The notes beneath the pieces are model-generated. The model had not been told where the DNA came from, did no database searches, and was given only the letters and a program-made list of their open reading frames with translations. Positions 52,456 through 60,996 of a stretch of 64,000 nucleotides of DNA are shown here, piece by piece (position 1 is the stretch's first letter; the number at the start of each line of letters is the position of its first letter). The DNA lies in contig NZ_JHYF01000012.1 of NCBI RefSeq assembly GCF_000621485.1, forward strand, positions 1 to 64,000, read 5' to 3'. The position numbers and the translations under genes were made by a program. The stretch comes from Alkaliphilus transvaalensis ATCC 700919. Its GTDB lineage: Bacteria > Bacillota > Clostridia > Peptostreptococcales > Natronincolaceae.

Positions 52456-53817
52456 ATGAAAAGGCGATACAGAAGATACTTTATTATACTTGAAAATGAA
52501 GATTCAGGATTTGATGTGGCTAGCCAAGCACCTAAAGGGCATGCCAAAATTGAAATTAGCAATGACAAAGGAAGTATGTACTTACATTGTCAAAATCTAA
52601 AAGACTTACAAGAAAAGCGTATGAGATATCGATGGTATTTAGTAAACACAAAAAAAGATGAACCAACTATAGTTGATATAGGACCTATGGTGGTTGATGA
52701 AAACGGAAAAGGCGAGATCGTATGGGAGTTTAATGGAGAAAATGTTCAGGCCTCAAAGGAGTCGATAGATGATTTTAACCTATTAGCTTTACTGGTAGAA
52801 TCATCAGATAAGAAAAGTCTTGAGGCTCCGTTGGTGGGCTACATAGACAAAGAAAAAGTTAACTGGAGAGAATTAGTAGAAAGTAAGCTATATGGAAAAA
52901 GAGCAAAGTCATCTGCATCTATTAATATGACTCTTAAGTCTACAGATGCTCCACAAAATATGAAGCCAATAAAAGAAGAAAAAGTTGCAGATAATATTAG
53001 CTTGAAAGAAGAAAAAAGGCCACGAGCAGTTAATAAACCCCAAAAAGAGGAAAGTCCTTTTGTAGTTAACAAACCAGAAAAAGAGGAAAGTCTTCTTGTA
53101 GTTAATAAGCCAAAAGAAAAGGAAAGCCCTCAAGTAGCGGGTAAATCTAATGAAGTAAAATTAGAACCAGAAAATAAACAAGATGTTAAAGTAAAATCAG
53201 AAATTTCTAAGGTTGAAAAACCAATGGAAGGTGAGGTCAAACAAGTAGAAACAGCTTCTAACTTAAATACTAATGAAACGACTTCATCTTCCCATGATTA
53301 TGTAGACCGACTTTACCAGGAAAGCGAGCATAACATTTTAAAAGGCCTACAAACATATATTGAAGGTACGGTTAAAATGTTCCCTAAAATCAACCCCTTT
53401 GAAGAAGGTCTAGAAAATTATAACTGGTGGCATATGTATTACAATTATCAAACCATGTATCGTGCCCATATGCCTTTCATCGCCTATATTGATGGTATGA
53501 AGTATCCAACACAATTCTACCCCTACCAACAACCTTCTGATTATCAAAGACAAATTTATCAATACCAACATTATATTTTTGGCATTGTCTATGATGACAA
53601 TAAAAATGTTAAGTACTATGTCTATGGAATACCGGGAAGAAATTTAAGTATAGACCAACCCTATAAAGGGAATACGGGATTTGAGTACTGGCATTCAACT
53701 CGAAAAGGAGCAATTGACGAAAATACAGTAGGTTATTGGCTGATCCATATTGACCCTAAGACGGGCAAAGTGGTAAGGCCCTTAAAGGCAACGAAAGCTT
53801 TAGATAGCAATCTTTAG
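52456..53817 (+). CDS. Unrecognised three-part protein with Lys/Glu repeats
   Basis: 453 residues from ATG 52456 with AAGGGGGG upstream; a GTG 18 bp earlier lies before that site. Residues ~1-135 look like a folded beta-rich domain ('GHAKIEISNDKGSMYLHCQNL'). Residues ~150-285 are disordered and charged, with three ~16-residue copies of VNKPxKEES. The last ~150 residues are aromatic-rich ('NWWHMYYNYQTMYRAHMPF') and end in a conserved-looking 'YWLIHIDPKTGKVVRP'. No signal peptide. I do not know the function; the place after rsmA is sometimes occupied by sporulation genes. Confidence 0.6.
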   Translation: MKRRYRRYFIILENEDSGFDVASQAPKGHAKIEISNDKGSMYLHCQNLKDLQEKRMRYRWYLVNTKKDEPTIVDIGPMVVDENGKGEIVWEFNGENVQASKESIDDFNLLALLVESSDKKSLEAPLVGYIDKEKVNWRELVESKLYGKRAKSSASINMTLKSTDAPQNMKPIKEEKVADNISLKEEKRPRAVNKPQKEESPFVVNKPEKEESLLVVNKPKEKESPQVAGKSNEVKLEPENKQDVKVKSEISKVEKPMEGEVKQVETASNLNTNETTSSSHDYVDRLYQESEHNILKGLQTYIEGTVKMFPKINPFEEGLENYNWWHMYYNYQTMYRAHMPFIAYIDGMKYPTQFYPYQQPSDYQRQIYQYQHYIFGIVYDDNKNVKYYVYGIPGRNLSIDQPYKGNTGFEYWHSTRKGAIDENTVGYWLIHIDPKTGKVVRPLKATKALDSNL

Positions 53818-53869
53818 ATACTTGTTGCTCAAGAAATAATGCAGAATCTTCAAATTATTATTTTGGTTA

Positions 53870-53927
53870 AATATACCCCCTTTACAATAAACCTTTTTAA
53901 TAACGGTTTATATAAAGGGGGTATATT
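53870..53927. other. Long hairpin without T-run
   Basis: TATACCCCCTTTACAATAAACC and GGTTTATATAAAGGGGGTATA can pair over about 20 bp with one bulge around an ~11-nt AT-rich loop. Neither strand has a clear T-tract directly after it. It may still act as an mRNA 3' end or stability element. Confidence 0.7.
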
Positions 53928-54010
53928 ATATAAGGATTGAATACATGTATCTTTATATTTTTATATTTTGGTTATGCTAATATAAGAATTGAGATTAAGG
54001 GGATGATTTT

Positions 54011-55024
54011 TTGTTAGGCACATATTTGCTATTTTTATTTAGTGCATTATTGGTAGTCTATACAGGAACAAAACTTTCCAAGTATGGTGATATTATTGCA
54101 GCAGGAACTTCACTAGGTCATTCAATTGTAGGAGGCGTTCTAATTGCTGCAGCAACGTCACTCCCCGAATTTGTAACCAGTGTTTCTTCTGCATTAATTG
54201 ATGCTCCTGACATTGCGATAGGAAATGTTTTTGGGAGTAATATATTTAACTTGATGATCTTGGCTCTTGTAGATGTGTTGCATACTCAAGGTAGATTTCT
54301 AGTTCATGTAAAGATGAATCATATGCTGGCGGGGATGTTTGGAATTCTTTTATCTGCCTTAGGCGCTCTTGGGATTTTAGTAGCACAAGTTTCTGGATTA
54401 GATATTGTTTTTGGTTGGGTTAGTCTAACAAGTATTTTAATCTTTGGTACATATGCCTTTGCATCAATTCTAATTATTAGGTACGAAAATAAAGTACAAG
54501 CATTAGATGAAATGGATAAAACTGAAGAGCCAGAGGAGAGTGTAAAACCTGACGGGAGTTTAAAGAAGGCTATTATAGGATTTTCGTTATCTTCTGCTAT
54601 CATAATATGGGCAGGAATGAATTTAACCTATTCTGGAGAAGCAATAGCTACCCACACTGGATTAGGACATACCTTTGTGGGAACCCTGTTAATTGCAGCC
54701 ACAACCTCTTTACCAGAGCTAGTAGCATCAATTACAGCAATAAAAATAGGTGCCTACGACATGGCAGTAGGCAGTGTATTAGGCAGTAATATATTCAATA
54801 TGTTAATTATCACTGCTACAGATGTATTTTACTACAAAGGGTCAATATTTAGTGTAATAGATATAAGCCACGGAATAACAGCTATGGCAGGAATCATACT
54901 AAGCTCTATAGCAGTAATAGGTCTTTTTTATCGATCAAAACGAACAATTTTTACAATAGGTTGGGACTCGGTATTTATTTTAACTTTCTATTTAGCAACG
55001 GTTTATTTAATATATATTACATAA
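54011..55024 (+). CDS. CaCA-family calcium/sodium antiporter
   Basis: 337 residues from TTG 54011 with AAGGGGATG upstream. Ten or so membrane segments in two homologous halves. The alpha-repeat signatures are 'AAATSLPEFVTSVSSALIDAPDIAIGNVFGSNIFN' (in part) and 'AATTSLPELVASITAIKIGAYDMAVGSVLGSNIFN' (in part), with the acidic residues of each repeat present. An acidic loop separates the halves at ~165-185. YrbG-like exchangers move Ca2+ against Na+ or H+. It stands alone and converges on the rhodanese gene. Confidence 0.9.
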   Translation: MLGTYLLFLFSALLVVYTGTKLSKYGDIIAAGTSLGHSIVGGVLIAAATSLPEFVTSVSSALIDAPDIAIGNVFGSNIFNLMILALVDVLHTQGRFLVHVKMNHMLAGMFGILLSALGALGILVAQVSGLDIVFGWVSLTSILIFGTYAFASILIIRYENKVQALDEMDKTEEPEESVKPDGSLKKAIIGFSLSSAIIIWAGMNLTYSGEAIATHTGLGHTFVGTLLIAATTSLPELVASITAIKIGAYDMAVGSVLGSNIFNMLIITATDVFYYKGSIFSVIDISHGITAMAGIILSSIAVIGLFYRSKRTIFTIGWDSVFILTFYLATVYLIYIT

Positions 55025-55026
55025 AT

Positions 55027-55470
55027 CTAGTAGACTTTTTTGATATCATAGGGCCACTTTCTATAACCTCCTATTAATGAAAAAACCCTAGGAAATCCCG
55101 ATTCAGCCATTAACTTAGACGCCTTCAGGCTATCTTTACCATTATCACAATACACTAGGTAGGCATCATTAGGATCTAGTTCACCCAAATGATCCTTAAG
55201 ATCTTTGATGGGAATGAATAGGGCATTATTTAAGTGCCCTCTATCGTAATCTTTTTGAGAACGTACATCTAGAATTACAATATCAGGATTGTTATGAATA
55301 AATACATTAGCTTCCTCAGGAAGAAGTTGTTGATAATTGTATTTAAGCTGTAGACTACTAACGGTTCTATCCTTTGAAATCTGGCTAAAGATGGCAAGAC
55401 CGATAATTAAGACTAGAATTACTCCAACTACTATATACAAATCTCTTTTTCTTAATACGAAAATACGCAT
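55027..55470 (-). CDS. Membrane-anchored rhodanese-like protein
   Basis: 147 residues from ATG 55470, with AAGGGGTG upstream on the minus strand; an earlier in-frame ATG lacks a site. One N-terminal membrane span (~10-30). The rhodanese domain has 'VILDVRSQKDYDRGHLNNALFIP' and the active-site loop 'VYCDNGKDS' with the catalytic cysteine present. It is probably a sulfurtransferase on the outer face of the membrane. Only 2 bp separate its stop from that of the convergent antiporter. Confidence 0.88.
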   Translation of the reverse strand: MRIFVLRKRDLYIVVGVILVLIIGLAIFSQISKDRTVSSLQLKYNYQQLLPEEANVFIHNNPDIVILDVRSQKDYDRGHLNNALFIPIKDLKDHLGELDPNDAYLVYCDNGKDSLKASKLMAESGFPRVFSLIGGYRKWPYDIKKVY

Positions 55471-55550
55471 ATTTTCACCCCTTATAAAATTTAATCCTTC
55501 TACTAAAATATATTTGAGATAAATCTTCAATATTACAGCGTAAACTATAT

Positions 55551-55997
55551 TTACTCTATTATTTTAGCTTCTACAACTATTGAAATTTCTTGACTGATGA
55601 TCAATGATTTGACCGTTAGTTGTATTTTTTTATCATCTACGTTTATAATTCTATCCTCTAATATCTTATAAATCATTTCCCCATCAATGTTATCAAGTTC
55701 CTTACCGACAAGATCAGATAAGTAAAATTGTATGTACTTCTCTATTTCATCTCTGATGAGGATATTTCCATCGAATTTAATATTAATTTTTAGGTCTTTA
55801 ACTAAAAAAGTACTTTGGTTTTTAATACTTTCATTCAAACGCTCCAGTTTAATTTCACGATCTAAAAGTTGATTAGTAAGTTGGTTCTGGACTCGATACA
55901 AACGATCAAAGGTATGCATTTGAAAAAGGGTCATAAAAACTAGGCCAAAGAGAAAACCTAAAGCGAAAAGAGCTGTAGCAAAAGATAATTTTTTCAT
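55551..55997 (-). CDS. Membrane-anchored protein, candidate YtrI-like sporulation protein
   Basis: 148 residues. One N-terminal membrane span (~5-26), a short coiled coil ('RLYRVQNQLTNQLLDREIKLERLN'-like, in part), and a C-terminal alpha/beta domain of about 80 residues. It overlaps the upstream ytrH by 4 bp. In Bacillus subtilis ytrH is followed by ytrI, also a single-span protein needed for sporulation. Sequence similarity to YtrI is not evident to me; the call rests on position and topology. Confidence 0.5.
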   Translation of the reverse strand: MKKLSFATALFALGFLFGLVFMTLFQMHTFDRLYRVQNQLTNQLLDREIKLERLNESIKNQSTFLVKDLKINIKFDGNILIRDEIEKYIQFYLSDLVGKELDNIDGEMIYKILEDRIINVDDKKIQLTVKSLIISQEISIVVEAKIIE

Positions 55998-56323
55998 TTA
56001 TTTCCCATTCCTTCTAAGTAATAAAGTAGTCTGTAACCCATTTGAGCTCCCGAAAGGGCGCTTAAAATAAAAACTACTTGCTTAAAGAGTCCTCTTATAT
56101 CCCCATTAAAAACCCCTACTTCAAAAACCTTAAAGGAAGGAAAGGTACCTCCTAGAGATACAGCAACAGCCCAAATTTTTATTTTTTCGCTTAGATCCAA
56201 CATCGTTTTTAATGGAGGATCCCCATTAAAGGTAGCCGCTATTGCTCCAAAAATACAACCACCCAGCATAACACCTAGAGAAATGAAAAAATTATATAAT
56301 ATATTTTGTAAAAAAGGTATCAT
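55994..56323 (-). CDS. ytrH: YtrH-like sporulation membrane protein
   Basis: 109 residues with three hydrophobic segments. 'FFISLGVMLGGCIFGAIAATF', then 'LSEKIKIWAVAVSLGGTFPSFKVFEVG' and a C-terminal 'GAQMGYRLLYYLEG' match what I recall of the YtrH family. YtrH is produced under sigma-E and required for efficient sporulation. First gene of a two-gene minus-strand operon, divergent from a coat-like gene. Confidence 0.72.
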   Translation of the reverse strand: MIPFLQNILYNFFISLGVMLGGCIFGAIAATFNGDPPLKTMLDLSEKIKIWAVAVSLGGTFPSFKVFEVGVFNGDIRGLFKQVVFILSALSGAQMGYRLLYYLEGMGNK

Positions 56324-56418
56324 AGCTTAGCTCCTAACTCCATTAAATTGTTGCGGTCATTTAAATGTAAACTGTTCATAATACATATAGATATATATGA
56401 AAAAAGATGCAAATAAAT

Positions 56419-56485
56419 GATTGAAGAAATCTATAATCGAATATAAATTGTTATTAGGGTATTACAATTGCAATTTCTCCAATGG
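56419..56485 (+). repeat. Imperfect palindromic element, copy 2
   Basis: ATTGAAGAAAT and ATTTCTCCAAT flank TCGAATATAAATT and GGTATTA, the same parts and order as at 27487-27552. It lies about 65 bp before the start codon of the coat-like gene. Confidence 0.75.
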
Positions 56486-56547
56486 ATATAGTTACATTAA
56501 ATTTAAGCCTGCATATAATATATCAGAAAACGAAAGGAGGAATAAGC

Positions 56548-56946
56548 ATGAGCCAAAATCCATATCATTACTCAATGAACCCACAACACCAATATCCCTA
56601 TGGAATGCCAGGCGAATTTATGGATATTTACGAAGATAGAAGAAGACTAATGGATATGTATCCTGATATTTATAGAAGAATATACCCTAGGGTACAGGAG
56701 ATATGTCACCACATGGACGTTCATACTAATCCGAGAATGTATCCTTATGTAGACCCAAGAATGTTAGACGAAATGATAGACCAGATTTATCATATGGAAA
56801 TTAATGAAGTTGGTAGTGAACAAAGAAGGTTTTTGAGAGACTTAATAACAATCTTGTTTATTCGTGAATTGCTAGGAAGAAGAAGACGTCATTTTGGTAG
56901 ATTTCCTTACGGAACTTATCCTGGTTATGGAGGCTTTCCATTTTAG
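56548..56946 (+). CDS. Tyr/Met/Pro-rich protein, candidate spore coat component
   Basis: 132 residues from ATG 56548, preceded by AAAGGAGG; an upstream in-frame ATG has no site. The N-terminus is rich in Tyr, Met, Pro and His ('NPYHYSMNPQHQYPYGMPGE'). The centre has a helical region ('LLGRRRRHFGRF') and the C-terminus is 'YGTYPGYGGFPF'. Such composition is typical of clostridial and bacillary coat proteins. It lies divergent from ytrH and carries a strong terminator. No specific coat family recognised. Confidence 0.62.
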   Translation: MSQNPYHYSMNPQHQYPYGMPGEFMDIYEDRRRLMDMYPDIYRRIYPRVQEICHHMDVHTNPRMYPYVDPRMLDEMIDQIYHMEINEVGSEQRRFLRDLITILFIRELLGRRRRHFGRFPYGTYPGYGGFPF

Positions 56947-56955
56947 ATAATTATG

Positions 56956-57000
56956 AAAAAAGATTAAGATCTAGATGTATCTAGATCTTAATCTTTTTTT
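56956..57000. terminator. Bidirectional terminator
   Basis: A 21-bp perfect inverted repeat (AAAAAAGATTAAGATCTAGAT and its complement) with a 2-nt loop ends in T-runs on both strands, and overlaps the stop of the minus-strand gene. Confidence 0.92.
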
Positions 57001-57449
57001 GAAAAAATTTTTGTTTTTTCTACAACCTTAAGTAGATGATTATGTTCTGCCTTAATGCCTTGAAAAATTAGTCTTTCGGCATATCTTTTTAAAAAATTTT
57101 TTTTATAAAGCCATATACCTACTGAAAGCTTAATATTTCCAATTTCTGATATATCGGCCAAATATAATTCCTGTTGAGGGATCTGTAAAATATCAAAAAC
57201 AGAAGTCAGGGCCGGTAGCATAATGGTCTCAGCTGTAGAAGTGCTTAAAATAAAAATATTATTGTTTGCTTGATCTCTGCCAACTTGAACCAGTCTCCCT
57301 ATAGATTTTTCTTCCATAGAGCAGAAAGTAGGTAATATATTTAAGAATATTTTAGGCTGAGTAGGATCAAAAGAAAATTCTTCTAAGTGGAGGGCGGCTG
57401 CAATAGAAGTTAATATCGAATTACCTTTACCATGATAAATCACGTACAT
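56988..57449 (-). CDS. DUF3189-like protein
   Basis: 153 residues. The beginning 'MYVIYHGKGNSILTSIAAALHL' and 'IGRLVQVGRDQANNNIFILST' resemble the clostridial DUF3189 family, whose role is not known. There is no signal peptide or membrane segment. AAAGGAGG precedes the ATG on the minus strand. It lies among sporulation genes and converges on the coat-like gene, but a spore role is only suggested by position. Confidence 0.6.
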   Translation of the reverse strand: MYVIYHGKGNSILTSIAAALHLEEFSFDPTQPKIFLNILPTFCSMEEKSIGRLVQVGRDQANNNIFILSTSTAETIMLPALTSVFDILQIPQQELYLADISEIGNIKLSVGIWLYKKNFLKRYAERLIFQGIKAEHNHLLKVVEKTKIFSKKD

Positions 57450-57883
57450 GTTAAGCCTCCTTTAACTTCTATCTTTGACATAACTAGTTATATCATTTGT
57501 AATAAGTCTAAATTTTATGAATATCATTTCATAGAGGGTTTGTTTTAAAAGGGTAACTATACAGTATACAACAAAATGATTAAAAATAAAACTTATTTTA
57601 TTATTACAAAGTATTACAATTTAACTAATAATAAAAAAATAAACAACATTAAAAGACAATTAAAAACTGATAAAATCAATAATTGTATACAATATTATAA
57701 AGCGCTGGAGGTGCTGAAGTAAGTAATAGCATTACATATAAGTTACAAATGTTACATAAAATTAATATTTAATTTGTCCATTTTGATTGATTTTTTTGTT
57801 AATTAATAATATACTTGTTCCAGACTGATATTTTTTATTACTAAATTTTATGCTTTGTAAAAAAATTTTAAGGAGGGTGAAAG
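57450..57883. other. AT-rich intergenic region
   Basis: 434 bp, about 80% AT by eye, with no gene that I can support. It should contain the DUF3189-like promoter (minus) and the AbgT promoter (plus). Confidence 0.6.
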
Positions 57884-59425
57884 ATGAGCGTTAAAGTATC
57901 TTCAAACAAAAAGAAGGGGCTATTTAATAAGTTCCTTGACATCATCGAAGTTGTAGGTAACAAACTACCGCATCCAGTAACATTATTCGCACTATTTAGT
58001 TTAGCAGTTATTCTTATTTCTGCATTAGCAGCTAAGATGGGTACATCAGTAACCTACGACAGAATTGTTGATGGTGAAGCAGTAGCCACTACAGTTGAAG
58101 CGGTTAGCTTATTAAGTAAGCAAGGAGTTAGGGATATCTTCTCTAAGGCTGTTTCAAACTTTACTGGTTTCGCACCATTAGGAACAGTACTAGTAGCGAT
58201 GCTAGGGGTAGGGGTTGCAGAAGGAACAGGTCTAATTGGTTCTCTTTTAAGAAAATTAGTTTTAAGTACACCAAAAGGTTTAATTACAGCCGTTGTTGTA
58301 TTTGCTGGTATTATGTCTAACGTAGCTTCAGACGCTGGTTACGTTGTTTTAGTTCCATTAGGAGCACTTATATTCTTAAGCTTTAAGCGTCATCCATTAG
58401 CAGGTCTTGCTGCTGCCTTCGCTGGGGTATCTGGCGGATTCAGTGCTAACTTAGCTTTTGGTACGATTGATGCATTACTTGGTGGATTCACTACTCAAGC
58501 TGCTGATATGTATCAACCAGGATATGAGGTAGGAATCCATGCTAACTGGTTCTTTATGATTGCATCTACGTTTTTAATTACAATTATTGGTACAATTGTA
58601 ACTGAAAAAATTATTGAGCCTAGACTAGGTGAATACAAAGGTGATTCTAAAGTAGATATCGATAAAATTACTGCAGCTGAATCAAAAGGTTTAGTATGGG
58701 CATTAATTTCTTTCCTTGCTTATGTTGCAGTAATCGTAGCTTTAGTAATGTCGGGGATCTTAAAGTCTGATGCAGGCGAAATCTTAAAAGATTCTGCTTT
58801 CTTAGCAGGTATGGTTCCAATCATTGCAGGAGGTTTCTTAGTTCCTGGGGTTGCTTACGGTATTGCTTCTGGATCAGTTAAGAGTGATAAAGATATCGCT
58901 AACGTTATGGGTAAGTCAATGTCTACAATGGGTGGATATTTAGTTCTTGCCTTCGTAGCGGCACAGTTTGTAAACTACTTCAACTGGAGTAACCTTGGTA
59001 CAATCTTAGCAGTTAATGGTGCTAATTTCTTAGAAGCAACAAACATGACAGGTGTTCCAATGCTAATTGGATTTATCTTAGTTGCTGGTTTCATCAACTT
59101 ATTTATTGGTAGTGCATCTGCTAAATGGGCTATTATGGCTCCAGTATTCGTTCCAATGTTAATGCACGTTGGATATACGCCAGAATTTACCCAGTTAGCC
59201 TACAGAATTGGTGACTCTACAACTAATATTATTTCACCATTAATGTCTTACTTTGCAGTAATCGTTGCTTTTGCTCAAAAATATGACAAAGAAACTGGTA
59301 TTGGTACTTTAATTTCAGTAATGGTACCATACTCACTATTATTCTTACTAGGTTGGACTTTATTATTCGTAGTATGGACTGTTCTTGGTTTACCAATCGG
59401 ACCAGGTGTAGGAATTAAATTATAG
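57884..59425 (+). CDS. AbgT-family transporter
   Basis: 513 residues, about 12 membrane segments. 'VVGNKLPHPVTLFALFSLAVI', 'GVGVAEGTGLIGSLLRKLVL', 'NVASDAGYVVLVPLGALIF' and 'GSASAKWAIMAPVFVPM' are AbgT signatures. The family includes p-aminobenzoyl-glutamate importers and sulfonamide-efflux pumps. The next gene is an M20 peptidase, which favours uptake of an acylated amino acid or dipeptide. It has an AAGGAGGGTG site and its own terminator. Confidence 0.9.
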   Translation: MSVKVSSNKKKGLFNKFLDIIEVVGNKLPHPVTLFALFSLAVILISALAAKMGTSVTYDRIVDGEAVATTVEAVSLLSKQGVRDIFSKAVSNFTGFAPLGTVLVAMLGVGVAEGTGLIGSLLRKLVLSTPKGLITAVVVFAGIMSNVASDAGYVVLVPLGALIFLSFKRHPLAGLAAAFAGVSGGFSANLAFGTIDALLGGFTTQAADMYQPGYEVGIHANWFFMIASTFLITIIGTIVTEKIIEPRLGEYKGDSKVDIDKITAAESKGLVWALISFLAYVAVIVALVMSGILKSDAGEILKDSAFLAGMVPIIAGGFLVPGVAYGIASGSVKSDKDIANVMGKSMSTMGGYLVLAFVAAQFVNYFNWSNLGTILAVNGANFLEATNMTGVPMLIGFILVAGFINLFIGSASAKWAIMAPVFVPMLMHVGYTPEFTQLAYRIGDSTTNIISPLMSYFAVIVAFAQKYDKETGIGTLISVMVPYSLLFLLGWTLLFVVWTVLGLPIGPGVGIKL

Positions 59426-59449
59426 TACTCAATCATTATTAAATTGTAG

Positions 59450-59480
59450 AAAAGGTACCGTTATTTCGGTACCTTTTTTT
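59450..59480 (+). terminator. Rho-independent terminator
   Basis: AAAAGGTACCG and CGGTACCTTTT surround a 6-nt loop and end in a T-run. Confidence 0.92.
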
Positions 59481-59642
59481 CTAAGGAAAGGTTAAATAAT
59501 TTAAAATATTATAAATTTGTAATTTTATAATGTGTTGGAGAGAATAGAAAACAAATGGGTATAATGTTATAATAAGATTAATGGGCTATAATTGTATGGC
59601 TAAATTCGCAAGTAGAATAACATATATAGGGAGGAATAGGAT

Positions 59643-60758
59643 ATGGTTAATAAAGATCGAGTTGTTAATGAGTTTTTAGAATTAATTCAAATTGATAGCC
59701 ATTCTGGAAAAGAAGGCGAAGTAGCAAAAGTACTTATTAAGAAGCTAGAAGAACTAGGACTAGAAGTAACTATTGATAATGCAGGCGAAAAAGTTGGTGG
59801 CGAAACTGGTAATATTATTGCCAAATTAAAGGGATCAAAACCAGGTCCAACTATTCTTTTCAGTAGTCATATGGATACAGTAAAGCCAGGGCTTGGGATC
59901 AAACCAGTTATTAAAGATGAAGTAATTTATAGCGATGGTACAACAATTTTGGGTAGTGACGATAAGGCTGGAGTAGCAGCTATATTAGAAGGTATTAAGC
60001 TGATTAAAGAAAATAATGTAGAGCATGCAGACGTAGAAATTGCCTTTAGTATTTGGGAAGAAGGAGGCCTTTTTGGATCAAAGTACATGGACTACAGCTT
60101 AATTAATGCAGATATGGCCTTTGTATTAGATAGTGGTGGTTCACCAGGAGAAATTATTATCCAAGGACCAGCTCAAGATAAAGTTAATGCAAAAATTATT
60201 GGTAAACCAGCCCATGCAGGAGTTGCACCAGAAGAAGGGATTAGTGCAATTCAAATAGCGGCAAGAGCGATTGACCGAATGAATCTTCTTAGAATAGATG
60301 AAGAAACTACAGCAAATGTTGGCGTAATTACAGGTGGAGAAGCCACAAATATTGTAACGCCAGAAGTAATGATAAAAGCAGAAGCAAGAAGTACAAACGA
60401 AGAGAAGTTAAGTAAACAAACAGCCCATATGGTAGAAATTTTTGAAAAAGCTGCTGCAGATTTTGGTGGTAAGGTAGAAATGGACGTAGAAAGAATGTAC
60501 CCTGCCTTTAATGTAGATGAAAATGATACAATTGTTGTTAAGGCGAAGGAAGTATTTAACAGAATGGGAATTGAAGGATACACCAAATCTACAGGTGGCG
60601 GAAGTGATACAAACGTATTCAACGGTAATGGTATTAAAGCCATTAACCTTGGGATTGGTATGAAAAAGCCCCATACACTAGAAGAGCATATCTCAATTAA
60701 AGATTTAACCGATAGCGCTAGAATGGTATTTGAGTTAGTTAAAATTTATGGCGAATAG
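59643..60758 (+). CDS. M20 peptidase, PepT-like
   Basis: 371 residues. The metal-site residues lie in 'SHMDTV' (first His/Asp), 'LGSDDKAG' (bridging Asp), 'IWEEGGLFGS' (catalytic Glu pair), 'VLDSGG' and the C-terminal 'GIGMKKPHTLEE' (His). The lid domain (~180-290) contains 'GKPAHAGVAPEEGISA'. This is the tripeptidase T-like branch of M20. It follows the AbgT transporter after a terminator and has GGGAGG upstream, so it is probably transcribed from its own promoter. Confidence 0.88.
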   Translation: MVNKDRVVNEFLELIQIDSHSGKEGEVAKVLIKKLEELGLEVTIDNAGEKVGGETGNIIAKLKGSKPGPTILFSSHMDTVKPGLGIKPVIKDEVIYSDGTTILGSDDKAGVAAILEGIKLIKENNVEHADVEIAFSIWEEGGLFGSKYMDYSLINADMAFVLDSGGSPGEIIIQGPAQDKVNAKIIGKPAHAGVAPEEGISAIQIAARAIDRMNLLRIDEETTANVGVITGGEATNIVTPEVMIKAEARSTNEEKLSKQTAHMVEIFEKAAADFGGKVEMDVERMYPAFNVDENDTIVVKAKEVFNRMGIEGYTKSTGGGSDTNVFNGNGIKAINLGIGMKKPHTLEEHISIKDLTDSARMVFELVKIYGE

Positions 60759-60770
60759 GATTTAAAAGGT

Positions 60771-60812
60771 AAGCACTGATTTAGCCTTCTGGTTAAATTA
60801 GTGCTTCTTTTT
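60771..60812 (+). terminator. Rho-independent terminator of the peptidase gene
   Basis: AAGCACTGATTTAGCC pairs with GGTTAAATTAGTGCTT (one G-T and one mismatch) around TTCT, followed by CTTTTTC. Confidence 0.85.
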
Positions 60813-60823
60813 CAAAACATAGT

Positions 60824-60852
60824 AAATTTTTCGTAGGAAGGCTTTGTTCATG
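60824..60852 (+). repeat. Dispersed palindromic element, copy C
   Basis: Matches copy A (32147-32175) at 25 of 29 positions, ending in the identical CTTTGTTCATG. The inner inverted repeat is weakened here. Confidence 0.7.
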
Positions 60853-60967
60853 TTAAAGAACACTAAAAATCACTAAAAGAGCAATATGATTAGCAATTTA
60901 GTAATTCTGAATAAAGCGGGTAAATTTATTAAATAATATAATATAGTATGATATACTAAAGATTAGA

Positions 60968-60996
60968 TAGCAGCATTTTATATGCTGTTATTTTTA
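60968..60996 (+). terminator. Terminator-like hairpin in the leader region
   Basis: TAGCAGCAT pairs with ATGCTGTTA (one G-T) around a 5-nt loop, followed by TTTTTATG. No gene lies between it and the peptidase terminator, so it may be an attenuator or a leftover. Confidence 0.55.

Noticed and set aside
55471-55530. Longer N-terminus of the rhodanese gene
   Set aside because: AAGGGGTG lies just before ATG 55470 on the minus strand; the upstream ATG has no such site.
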